Notes under the pieces: model-generated
The model's input: only the letters and a program-made list of their open reading frames with translations
The model's database searches: none
Told to the model about the DNA's origin: nothing
Source: Armadillidium nasatum
Taxonomy: Eukaryota > Arthropoda > Malacostraca > Isopoda > Armadillidiidae
DNA length: 45,439 nucleotides
Direction: 5' to 3'
Assembly (NCBI GenBank): GCA_009176605.1
Contig: SEYY01000180.1
Coordinates: forward strand, 7,501-52,939
Made by a program: the position numbers and the translations under genes
Part shown: positions 1-12,239 of the stretch, one piece after another
Layout of the letters: each line of letters begins with the position of its first letter
How positions within the stretch are numbered: the stretch's first letter is position 1

Positions 1-41
1 TAAAGAGACAGGTAGATGCAGAGAGGGTTTTTGCGATTGAA

Positions 42-374
42 ATGTCTCACAATGGAAGTAATCATTCGCCCACTAGAAGAGGGGAGAGGCTTAAGGATGC
101 CAGTATAGAAGTGGTAGAGCGTCGTAAATTAAATACCAAAATAAATGGTTGTCTTGACGATGTGGTAAACGCAAGTTCAAAAACCGCAGAAATTCAGCGT
201 ACGACACCGAGCCTCTTCAACTCTCCGAGCAAAACCAACTTGAAGGCTGGTGCAATTGGAAAACTATTTAAAATTAGTGCGGCTCATTCTTTAAATAAAT
301 TTAGAAGGGAAATAAACTACGAAGAGTTAATATCTCTCAAGAGAGAGAGAGAGAGAGCGTTAAAGGAAGTTTAG
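42..374 (+). CDS. Unrecognised 110-codon ORF upstream of the Gypsy integrase remnant
   Basis: Open frame of 110 codons, charged and without membrane segments, ending in an Arg/Glu-rich stretch made by a short GA repeat. It lies in the same orientation just before the integrase remains, so it may be an upstream part of the same retroelement's pol polyprotein. I recognise no domain, and it may not be a real gene. Confidence 0.25.
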   Translation: MSHNGSNHSPTRRGERLKDASIEVVERRKLNTKINGCLDDVVNASSKTAEIQRTTPSLFNSPSKTNLKAGAIGKLFKISAAHSLNKFRREINYEELISLKRERERALKEV

Positions 375-439
375 GAAGGTGATGAAGGATTAAGAAGATT
401 ACAGGCGAAGAAGCAACTGCATTAAATTTAACGAAAAAA

Positions 440-1560
440 ACGTTTTGGCATAGAGATACCGAAGTAGAGCTTTATGTTGGTATATCCCTGGGTTATTATC
501 GAGTGTATGTACATAAAAGGTGAATAAAGGAAGTAAATGGTTATTGCCATGGACGGTTGCACTTAAGGGTGAACTGAACGTTAAAAATTTGAAATCTGAA
601 TTCGTATTTAAAAGTATGAAAGCAAAAGTCTAAGAGTTTGTGAGAACGTGTGATCCTTGCCAAACGAAAAAGCTGGTTAAGAATATTAGACTAAAATATA
701 AGTTTCAAGAGGTATTCGAGAAATTTGAAATAATTCATGTTGACATTCTAACGATGCCGGAATGCAGAGGGAATAAAAATTTATTAACCTTTTTAAGACT
801 GGTACTCCAGGTACATATGGGCTTTTTTCTCAGAAAAACATAGAAAAGAGACTATAGCTGATACTATTAGTACGGGAAATATTCCCCGTAGGAGGAGTAA
901 AGAAAATGCTTATAATTGAGAGGATCCATCAGTTTACTTCAGGGCTTTTCAAAATGTGTGCAAAATATTAGGAATAAATCATGTAACGTTAAGCAGCTAT
1001 TCACCAGACAGTAGTGGAGCTTTGGATGTCTACTATAAGACACTGTTGAGTTCTTTAAGGACTATGCCTGCGGAAGTATTTACGTATAAACAGAATTGGA
1101 TTGATCTCCTACCTTTTGCACTATTTTGTTTCAGAACAACTCTAATTGAAGATAGCGTAATTACAACATCCATGCTGATGTTTAGCCAAAACCCGCTGGT
1201 TTTGGCTTTAGTTGAAAGCAATAACAAACCTTATATGGACTACAAAACTTACGCTAAAAAACTAACATATCCCCTCTCGAAGCCTTTGGCATTGAGACCT
1301 ACCCTTAGAAACAAGAAAATATTTATACAGAAGGATCTAAAAGAAGCAAAGTGTGTGCTTGTAAGAAACAGGCAGTTAAATCTCGGGAAGATAGAACCTC
1401 GCTACTTGGGTCTGTATAAAGTTGTAAAATTCATAAATAATACTATATTTTGAAATGAATGGAAGAACAGAGGTGGAAAACCTATGGAATATAGAGGCAT
1501 ATTACCATATAGAGTCTTAGATAGAATCGACCATTTTAAGAATGAGGATGCAGCAGTAAT
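440..1560 (+). pseudogene. Decayed Ty3/Gypsy-type integrase region
   Basis: Remains of the integrase of an LTR retrotransposon, the enzyme that inserts element cDNA into the host genome. Read across several frames, a histidine pair near 560-575 (CHGRLH) and the CDPCQ cysteine pair near 650-665 form an HHCC zinc-finger-like N-terminus. It is followed by a core-like stretch with HVDILTMPECRGNK (640-840). A second open frame (956-1453) gives the later core and C-terminal part, with GINHVTLSSYSPDSSGAL, LPFALFCFRTT and a YLGLYKVVKF segment typical of the C-terminal domain of Gypsy integrases. Stops and frameshifts at about 370, 510, 635 and 843-955 break it. No LTR or env is visible. Family assignment is by motif recognition; inactivity is clear from the breaks. 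Confidence 0.75.
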
Positions 1561-2182
1561 AATTAAACAACAACAATAACAATAAATGATATTAAGACTA
1601 ATGCATTATTGAAATGTAATAAGTTTTAGTACCAGTTATAGTTAAGAATTTCCAAATTCTGTGGATCACCACTGTATCGAAATGAGCCACGACTCTTCAT
1701 ACTTATATCAGGTTAATTTTAAATGATGCATAAAATAATGATTCCTTATGAAAAGAACAAAGAAATACAGATAAAAATAGTAACTTAAAGGAATAGGTTA
1801 TATTAAAGATGAACTTGATTGGTAGATTCGAAAAGAGTGTCAGGGTGAAAGGAAAGCGCAGACGAGAGTTTTAATAAAGCCACTCATAGTGCCATAAAGG
1901 TAGTGTCGAGTATACCTCTCTTCTAAACAAAGCAAATAAGGTTTAATATATAGTGAATGAGGTGGGTTTGATGTGCTGTTAATTCAGAACATGTGTAGCT
2001 AGTGGTCAATAAACTGTAGAACTTCTGATTAACCTTCCCTAAATCCCGCAGTAGTGAATGATAGTATAATATTTAAAAATGATAAAAATTTGACTGTGCT
2101 ATACTGCTATTAAGTTTAAGAAATAAACATGGTAAGCGAGCAATGCAATTCTTTTCACTACAATTCTTAATAAACTTCGCAA
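1561..2182. other. No gene seen
   Basis: AT-rich sequence after the integrase remnant. It probably holds the decayed 3' part of the retroelement, but no LTR, ORF or known motif could be recognised. Confidence 0.4.
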
Positions 2183-3235
<1,053 letters not shown>

Positions 3236-3359
3236 CCATGGAGGAGTTGGAGTTGGAGTTGGTGAATATATTGTAAGTCTCGACAGGGGTAGGGGTTGTT
3301 GCAGCAGCAGCAATAGCAGTACCGGAGTTGTATTAATTTGTAGCCTTTCAACCAACACA

Positions 3360-4800
3360 GGTTGATGTTATGGAAGAAGTGACATTGAAAATAGAGGAAA
3401 GCGGAAAAGATGAAGAATTTTTTCCAGAATTTGAACTTAGGTAAAATTCTCAGAAAAGATTTGTGTATAAACATTTAGCAATAACAGCTGACAGGTTTCG
3501 TGTAAGCTATGGTGCCACTGCTGATATAGTCAATGCAGCATTAAAAGATATGGGAATATTGAATGAAAGTAATATGTTGGATAGAAAAAAGTTGAAAGAG
3601 AGAGGAAACGTGTTGGCAAAAAGATTGTCATCAGAATGAAATTAGAGAACACACAAATTCAATGCACTGGATTTGACGGCAGAAGAGATCCAACTAAAGT
3701 AAAATATGTAGCTGAATTGGAAGAACATAATGCTGAAATAAAAGAACCAGATGATATTTACATGACTCATGTAACAGATCCTTCCAAGACTCGATGAATT
3801 ACTGATGAAATAATAACATTCTTAATTGATTTTAATAGAGGGATTTCCCTTAAAGCTATTCTTTGCAATGGGACACCAGTTAACACTGGAAGAGTTGGTG
3901 GAGTTTTGAGATTGATTGAAATGTATTTGAAAAGACCGATATGGTGGTTAATTTGCCTCTTACATGCAAATTAGCTTCAATTCAGACACATATTCGAGAC
4001 AATTGATGGACAAACATCAGAACCAAAAATTTTTAAGGGTGCCATTGGAAAGAAAATTGAAGATATAAATAAGCTGGAGATAGTTGATTTTGAACTTGTA
4101 AATAGCAACCATGATAAAATCTCCTAAGGTATCGGTAAGAAAATTAGCACCTACCAAAAATATTTGTATGAAATGAAATGTGTGATTGTAAAAAATCAAG
4201 GAATATATCGCCATCATTAGCCAAGAAATCTCCAGGCAGCCTTCATCATGCCAGATGGCTAACAAAAGCAAACAGGATTTTACTGTTATTTGTTTTCACA
4301 AAACAAACAAGCAAAGCACTTCAAAATTTAGAAAATATAATAATGAAAGTTTACGTATCAGGGTGGTTTTGGATAATGTCATACTCAAAGGCAACTGATA
4401 GTGCACGTAACGTTTGGTACCTGATGCTCCTACTTAAAGACGTGGGCAAGAAACATGCTATGATTATGGAGCTTGTACTAAGAAACAACTCGTACTTTGC
4501 TCATCCTGAGAATGTATTACTTGCAATGTTAGCGGACACAAGAGAAGAGATAAGAGATTTAGCTGTTCAACGAATTATTCAGGCAAGAGCAAGGAATTCC
4601 AATGTAAGAGTTTTTGAACTGTCTAAAACACTAAACTTTAATGCCGATGATTATTCAAACATGATTGATTGGGAAAAGGAAACAGTCACCCAGCCACCTG
4701 TTTAAAGGTTTTAACAATTGACGAAATAAAACAATTTATAAATGAACCAAGTAACACCGTTTTGTTTTGTTTACACAAGCGTCACAAGTAAGTTTTCGAT
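3360..4800 (+). pseudogene. Broken ORF of a multicopy transposon-like protein family
   Basis: Several frames carry successive parts of one protein. 3478-3640 encodes LAITADRFRVSYGAT and a following helix. 3660-4180 is shattered by stops. An intact block at 4178-4705 has SPGSLHHARWLTKANRILLL, NSYFAHPENVLLAMLADTRE and the closing DYSNMIDWEKETVTQPP. A further piece at 4706-4790 reads LTIDEIKQFINEP. I recognise this order from a high-copy family of uncharacterised proteins in arthropods and other invertebrates that behaves like a transposon gene; I cannot name the superfamily with certainty. Multiple stops and frameshifts show that this copy is dead. Confidence 0.6.
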
Positions 4801-4837
4801 ATGAAAACAGAACCTTTTTTTGCAGCCGGAAACAAAG

Positions 4838-5010
4838 GTTCGCTCTCCTTTAAGACTTGGGAGAAGACAAGATCTTTTAGCTATTCACTACTCAGTTTCT
4901 TTACCTTCCAAATTTTGTACCAAAGATCCAGCTCTGCTTTTAGGTCATCTAAATGGTAAAAACTATATAATGAACCTGCCTTTTCCTTTAATTCATCGAT
5001 TGTCTTGAGT
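4838..5010 (-). pseudogene. Possible hAT-like transposase C-terminal fragment (left arm)
   Basis: The minus strand reads a short segment with LLKTIDELKEKAGSLYSFYH, LKAELDLWYKIW and LKESEPLFPAAK, interrupted by one stop. The pattern resembles the region before the dimerisation domain of hAT/ZMYM-like transposase proteins. The mirror copy on the + strand is 8003-8179, cut by the gap. Assignment is tentative. Confidence 0.35.
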
Positions 5011-5474
5011 AACATGTGGAAACTTTGTAAATAGAAAACTGTTATTCTAAAGAAGAGGTTATATAGAATCCAGATACGGAATTATTAAGGATTTTCTCGA
5101 GAACTCCGTGGGTTTTGTTGCAGGATGGTTGCTGCGGTGCTGTTGCCTACCAACATTCCGTGGTATATTCAGGGCCAGTCCAAATTGCTTGGAGATTTGA
5201 TTTGCTTCTTTTAATCCTCATCTTTACAATGGTGCTTAATCATGCAAAGTATGAGGTCAGTATTATTATTATTAAAATTCGACATAGTAGAAGTATGTCA
5301 AGTCAAATCAAGATTATCAAGTAAGGAATTTCAAGTAGGCCAAGTTGAGCCAGATATACAACAAGGAAAGCGTATTATAAACCCACGCTAAAACTAATAA
5401 CTTCTAAGGTGGCAGCTCCCTCCATTGCACCCCTATGACGACGCCCTTGCCTTTGCCTGTCCTTAATATTCTCG

Positions 5475-6357
<883 letters not shown>

Positions 6358-6396
6358 CGTGTGTGTGTGTGGATTAATAGATTATTTCTTTGACAG

Positions 6397-6487
6397 AAAG
6401 TTGAGCGAGATCAAATGATTATAAAGGAAGAACCAAATCCAAATTTTGATGAGAAGAAAATGATAAGAGAAGGTTGCAAATACGTTG
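6397..6487 (+). CDS. Candidate coding exon in the loop of the inverted repeat
   Basis: Preceded by TTATTTCTTTGACAG, a good 3' splice site, and followed by G|GTAATT, an acceptable donor. The 91-nt frame is fully open, starts in phase 0 and ends in phase 1, the same phases as the second-half Ig exons of the receptor gene. It reads [20 protein letters not shown] followed by a basic segment with REGCKYV. It is Lys/Glu/Pro-rich and unlike the SSRs around it. It could be an upstream exon of the receptor gene or a captured exon of another gene. No Ig hallmark is seen. Confidence 0.3.
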
Positions 6488-6534
6488 GTAATTATTCAAT
6501 TATTTATTTGGCTTCTCTTATTATTAAGTTTCTT

Positions 6535-6666
<132 letters not shown>

Positions 6667-6696
6667 TCTTAATATAATATTATAATATATTAATAT

Positions 6697-6938
<242 letters not shown>

Positions 6939-6939
6939 T

Positions 6940-7570
6940 GTGAAAAGGTCAAAGTCTTTTGATTTCCACCATAGTTGGAGAATAACAGAATGAAGGTTGA
7001 TTAATGGCCGATATATCTTGATACACATGCTTGAAGGTGTGTAATTCAAAGGTAGTTGGGAAAATATATAAAGGAAATTTATTTCAGACTCTACTCGTAG
7101 CATACATGCGAGATTGAGCATAGCGTTTAAGTTTTGGGTCAGAGAGTTAGATAGAGAAAGGATGATACTGTGTAGAAAACGAGTCTCACGAGCCCTTTTC
7201 AAAGGGAGGAGGTATGCGATAGAGAGTTCAGAAGAGCAGTGTCGGTTGTAATAGAGAAAGTACAGAGTGATGCAAGAATACGAGGAGCAGAAAGATATTT
7301 TAGAGAGTCAGTGAGGACGAAAGAGTTTATTAGACAAAGAACCTTAGACTCCACTTTTTCAAGGAGAGTCTGTCTCTAAGAATGTAATCGTCTCAGATAT
7401 TTGAGGTATACTCCTTACAGAGGGGAACAACACACCTATAAAAACAAATAACTGGTGTGACGTTTTAGAAAATATGAAGGCACCTCAGAACAACTAACCT
7501 CTTAGAAGCTTCCTTAGAAAGAGAAGTAGTGCAATCCTTCCACGAAAGATCACGAGAAAAAGAACATCGA
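6940..7570 (-). pseudogene. LINE family A fragment in right arm
   Basis: Minus-strand counterpart of the LINE fragment in the left arm, carried by the inverted repeat. It has the same motifs, with the CSSEL and PPLRR regions, and extra frameshifts. Its head-to-head relation to the left copy comes from the inversion, not from separate insertion. Confidence 0.72.
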
Positions 7571-8002
7571 GAATATTAAGGACAGGCAAAGGCATGGGCG
7601 TCGTCATAGGGGTGCAATGGAGGCAGCTGCCACCCAGAAGTTATTAGTTTTAGCTGGGTTTATAATACGCTTTCCTTGTTGTAAATCTGACCCTACTTGG
7701 CCTGCTTGAAATTCCTTACTTGATAATCTTGATTTGATTGACTACTTCTTTATGTCGAATTTTAATAATAATGCTGACCCATACTTTGCATGATTAAGCA
7801 CCATTGTAAAGATTAGGATTAAAAGAAGTCAAATCTCCAAGCAATTTGGACTGGCCCTAATATACACGGAATGTTGGTAGGCAACAGCACCGCAGCAACC
7901 ATCCTAACAAACCCCGGAGTTCTCGAGAAATCCTTAGTAATCCGTATCTGATTCTATAACCTCTTCTTTTAGAATAACAGTTTTCTATTTACAAAGTTTC
8001 CA
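7571..8002. other. Outer part of the inverted-repeat arm, no gene seen
   Basis: Mirror of 5010-5475 in the left arm. It has no recognisable domain and consists of AT-rich repeat DNA of unknown origin. Confidence 0.5.
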
Positions 8003-8179
8003 CATGTTACTCAAGACAATCGATGAATTAAAGGAAAAGGCAGGTTCATTATATAGTTTTTACCATTTAGATGGCCTAGAAGCAGAGCTGGACTTTGGTA
8101 CAAAATTTGGAGGTAAGAAACTGAGTAGTGAATAACTAAAAGATCTTGTCTTCCTTCAAGTCTTAAAGGAGAGCGAACC

Positions 8180-8279
8180 NNNNNNNNNNNNNNNNNNNNN
8201 NNNNNNNNNNNNNNNNNNNNNNNNNNNNNNNNNNNNNNNNNNNNNNNNNNNNNNNNNNNNNNNNNNNNNNNNNNNNNNN
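8180..8279. other. Assembly gap of 100 N
   Basis: Exactly 100 N bases at the outer end of the right inverted-repeat arm. A round 100 is often a placeholder, so the true size is unknown. The missing 5' receptor exons could lie in it. Confidence 0.99.
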
Positions 8280-8384
8280 TATTATAAATAGTCAAAAGTA
8301 CTGATAAAATATAGTTGAAAAAGTAGAACATATTTTACACTTTAATAATTAAAATATTTTGGTTCTTTCTTAGGAAGACTATTA

Positions 8385-8399
8385 TTATTATTATTATTC

Positions 8400-8450
<51 letters not shown>

Positions 8451-8465
8451 TATTATTATTATTAC

Positions 8466-8523
<58 letters not shown>
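8385..8523. repeat. (TTA)n microsatellite
   Basis: About 140 bp of TTA/ATT with small interruptions, ending 13 nt before the first receptor exon. Confidence 0.97.
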
Positions 8524-8536
8524 TTTACAATACTAG

Positions 8537-8630
8537 TTCAGATCAGCCAGCAATAGGCTTACGGGATATTTCAACTGCTCTTATGTAGGAGAAAAAGGAG
8601 ATTCAAAGAGTACCTACATTTATGTGCATG
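8537..8630 (+). CDS. Pvr: Receptor exon: Ig domain 1, second half
   Basis: The acceptor is ATACTAG just after a (TTA)n tract; the donor is G|GTGAGT. The 94 nt are open from phase 0 to phase 1. The frame has TGYFNCSYVGEKGDS and YIYVH, the F/G-strand end of an Ig domain with its second cysteine and the closing hydrophobic strand. The split codon joins the next exon to give YVHD, the usual link between D1 and D2 in this receptor class. The matching first half of D1 is not found upstream. Confidence 0.85.
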
Positions 8631-8862
8631 GTGAGTAGTTCTTTTTTTTTAAACGTACTAAAAAACACACAAAAATTTTGAAGGGTTTGGGGAATTCGTT
8701 TTGCCTGAAAACAGTTTAATAAATATATTAAGGTCTATTGCATGGATGTTACACAAGCAAGCCCGCGGAGCTAATATATAGAGAGAAAAAAAAAACAGTT
8801 TCAATTGATGTATCGTAACTATTATATATCCAAAAACTACTGTGTTGCAAGAAATTTTGATA
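8631..8862. other. Intron, no gene seen
   Basis: Short AT-rich intron stretch between the D1 exon and the modular TIR element, with no recognisable feature. Confidence 0.4.
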
Positions 8863-10426
8863 AAGGGACCCTCCAACTGGATGTGTCTTTTTTAGGGGTG
8901 TAAAATATTAGCAAACCTTTTTTTCATAGTTTTATAGTAAAATCTATGCCGATTCCAAATATGTAATAAGTTTTTTAAGATTCCAAGCGGTTCCTAAGAA
9001 AAAGACTTTTTCAGTAACACAAGTCAAATGACCTTGAAAAAGTACATTGTGCGTATGCCTTGCATTTTTTAAAAAAATTTTCGATTTTTAAAATTTTTGA
9101 AATAATCTTATGTCAAACTTTCTCCTGATTCCAAATATGTAATTTGTTTTTCATAATTCCAAATGGTTACTGAGATATGATCTCTTAATCATGGAATGTT
9201 GTTCAACATGAACAATAAGAGTTTAGGGGTCTTTTGTGCGGGGGTTAATTATTTCCTGTATCCTTTTTTCATCAATTTTATAATAAAACCTATGATGATT
9301 CCAAATCTGTGTGTAGTTTTTCATAATTCCGAACAGCTCCTGAGAAAAACACTTTTTAAGTGAAACCTGTCAACGATCTTGAAAATGTCGGCAAATCGCT
9401 CTCAAAGATAATTTCTTTTTTTTATATATAATTTTTTTTGGTATATTTGTATAGAAAATAATACGTAGAGTCCAAATATGTAATTAGTTTTTCATAATTC
9501 CAAATAGTTACTTAAATATGACTATTCCAAAAATCTAAAGGGAGACCCTCCATGGGAATGAGACCAACTTTTGGGGGCAAAAAAATTTTTTTTATCAGTT
9601 TTTTAGTAAAATCTATGTTGATTCCAAATCTGTAATTTAGTTTTTTCTAATTCTAAGCGGTTCCTGAGAAAAAGACTTTTCAAGTGATACTTGTCGAAGG
9701 ACCTTGAATATAGCGATAAACTTCAAGTACATAATTTTTTTTTTTTTAATTTTAAAATTTTTTTTGTAATATCTTTATAGAAAATAATAAGCGGATTCCA
9801 AATTTGTTATTAGTTTTTCATAACTCCAAATGGTTACTAAGATATGACCACTCAAACATGGAATGTATTTTATAATTAACATTATGGGTTTATGCGATTT
9901 TCTCAAAATAGCACTTTTCAGACAAAAAAACATGCCAAAAAAAAAAAAAAAAAAAAAAAAACGAAAAAAAACGTCCTCAACGTTCATTTTCAAACTGTTT
10001 TTTTATTGAATTAGAGACAGTTAAATACATTTATCTGATTAAAAAAAATTGCGGATCACAAAGATATTCCCTTGATGTCAAAATTTTTTTAAAAAATGAA
10101 AATTTCAAATTTTCCGATGATTTTGGGCAAGATTTAAACCATCTAAGCCATCACCTATTATCAAAATCTTGCGTTCATTTGATTCCTACATATATTTGCA
10201 AATCTTTAAAAGGAAAAAAGAAAAGAAATAAAATATTATATATTTTATTAAGGATTTAGTGAAAAAAAGTGAAAATGGTTATAGAGGGAGGTTTGATCCC
10301 CTATAAAAAAACAGCTAACGATTCTTCTCATAGTGTCTAAATATATTCATTAATGTTTACCCTTTCAAATCATTCTCTTTCTAAGTCTATAAAAAATGGT
10401 ATATTTTCAAGTTGGAGGGTCCCCTT
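8863..10426 (-). mobile_element. Modular TIR element (copy 2), apparently full length
   Basis: The ends are inverted repeats of about 16 bp: AAGGGACCCTCCAACT at 8863-8878 and the reverse complement of AAGGGGACCCTCCAACTT at 10409-10426. Relative to the 12.6-14.1 kb copy it is inverted. Roughly 450 bp at the 10426 side is a unique leader, with TTTACCCTTTCAAATCATTC and CCTCTATAACCATTTTCAC-like blocks shared with copy 3. The rest is a series of imperfect modules of about 200 bp. No ORF is present. It is non-autonomous by content. I do not recognise the family. Confidence 0.7.
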
Positions 10427-11428
10427 AATTAAACAAGAAAATGTATCGACTGAAACTTTATTATAAGAATCCCAAATCCTTCCATTTATCCAAGTAGAGT
10501 TAATATTTTTATTCAAATATGCAATTATGTTAAGTATTAATATATCATGAAAATCAAAAGGATTTTCAAATAAATAGGAAGAATATTGAGATCTATTTTA
10601 CCTGGAATTGGTTTATAGTATCACTCGAAGAGGATGAAGACTTGTTACTGTAAGTTTTATAACTTGCATTTCAGGAGATATCTTTTTATTTACTGAAAAA
10701 TTTCATTTCTATATAAGTATCGTTTATTTTGTATTAACTTCACACTTTTTTAACCGAAGAATGAGTTGAGTGTTTTTAGGTTTTTACTGACTTTTATATT
10801 TTAATAATGCAACTGTTGTTCTTTAAACATACAGAGTTTTTTTTTACAATGTAAAAGAAATAAACTAATAAAGGACAACAATTTGTTTAATTCCATCAGA
10901 TCAAAAAATCTTTAAACCAAAATGGACTTTCTATCAATTATTCATATATTCTTCCTTGTCTGACTCTCACTTTTAACAATATTAGTAGCTGGGTTACCAG
11001 TTGAAATGCTTATTCTATTTAACTATCTTCAGAGCAATAAAATATTCAAAACACAGAAAACTAGAGTCTGTATATTCTTCAATTTTGTCTTAAAGTAAAT
11101 TTTGACTTCCTAACTGCAAATACATCTCTTTGTTCAAAGAGATAAACCTCTTTACTATTGTAATAAAGAAATAGAAACTTAATTAGAATCTATCAATTTC
11201 TATTGATACGTTCAAATATATCAATCATATCTGTATATTTTCCAATGTTTCGATTTATTGACATTGGCCTTAAATATTGTCACTTTATGGTATTTGATAA
11301 TAATGAATGTTTCAACTTGGTATCACATTTTCATTTGGTAAAGATTAAATTTTAATATCATTGTATGTATAATAAATTAATTTACGATATTTTAATGAAA
11401 TAATAAATTAGAAACTTGATATTATTAC

Positions 11429-11504
<76 letters not shown>

Positions 11505-12235
11505 GTTATTATTATTATCAATATTTTCACTTATTTTTATTCATTATTTTTATTTATTTTTTACTATTTTATTTATTTTATTTATTTTTGTTTATTATTA
11601 TTTTTAATTTTATTTTTTTATTATTTTTATTTATTATTTTTATTATTTTATTATATTATTATTTCATTATTGCTTTATTTTATTTTTTATTTTATTATAT
11701 TACTATTTTATTAAAATAAATAAGAACATGAATATATGTCCATAAGACGAATAAAAATTTGCATTTTAAAACATATCACTATCTGACGTTGAAGTTGTCA
11801 TAAATAATTTATTATTTTGTATCCTCCTCTGACATACAAAGTGTACCAAACTGGATTTACAAGTAATGGGGAAAAGAATTTTCACCTATATTAGTAGCCC
11901 TGTACAATAATTCACTAGCATTATGCCGTTCCCCAACTGAACTGAAAATATAAAGAGTAACTTCTGTTCCAAAAACTGCAGACATTTCCCTCCCGAAAAA
12001 TTCGTTCTATCTCAATCCTGAATGCAACTTGTAAAATCCTTTAGAAATTTGTTCACGCTCGACTCATTTATTATTTAGATTTTAGAAGAACGCGGACTTG
12101 TTTCAAACTAAGTTTGGCTGTACTAAATACTGTAACACAGATGTTCTAATTTTAATAATTGAAAATTTATGCAAAGCACTAAGCGAAAAAAAGAGATATC
12201 CGTATTATTAATTTCTATTATATTTCTCGGAATCA
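10427..12235. other. Intron, no gene seen apart from microsatellite
   Basis: AT-rich intron between the D1 and D2 exons. A good donor-like ACT|GTAAGT at about 10646 follows a short open stretch, but its phase does not fit the receptor gene. Confidence 0.4.
11419..11518. repeat. (TTA)n microsatellite
   Basis: About 100 bp of TTA, followed to about 11715 by T-rich degenerate TTTA/ATTT repeats. Confidence 0.95.
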
Positions 12236-12239
12236 TTCA

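Noticed and set aside
8163-8331. ORF read across the N gap
   Set aside because: It consists of unknown residues and inverted-repeat sequence; no real gene.
8376-8390. Acceptor-like GGTTCTTTCTTAG as start of the missing D1 first half
   Set aside because: It runs at once into (TTA)n; there is no coding content.
10560-10646. Possible exon with FTWNWF and a strong donor ACT|GTAAGT
   Set aside because: It would end in phase 2, while the D1 and D2 exons on each side already join in phase to a sensible YVHD-GSSG link; no acceptor gives the needed phases.
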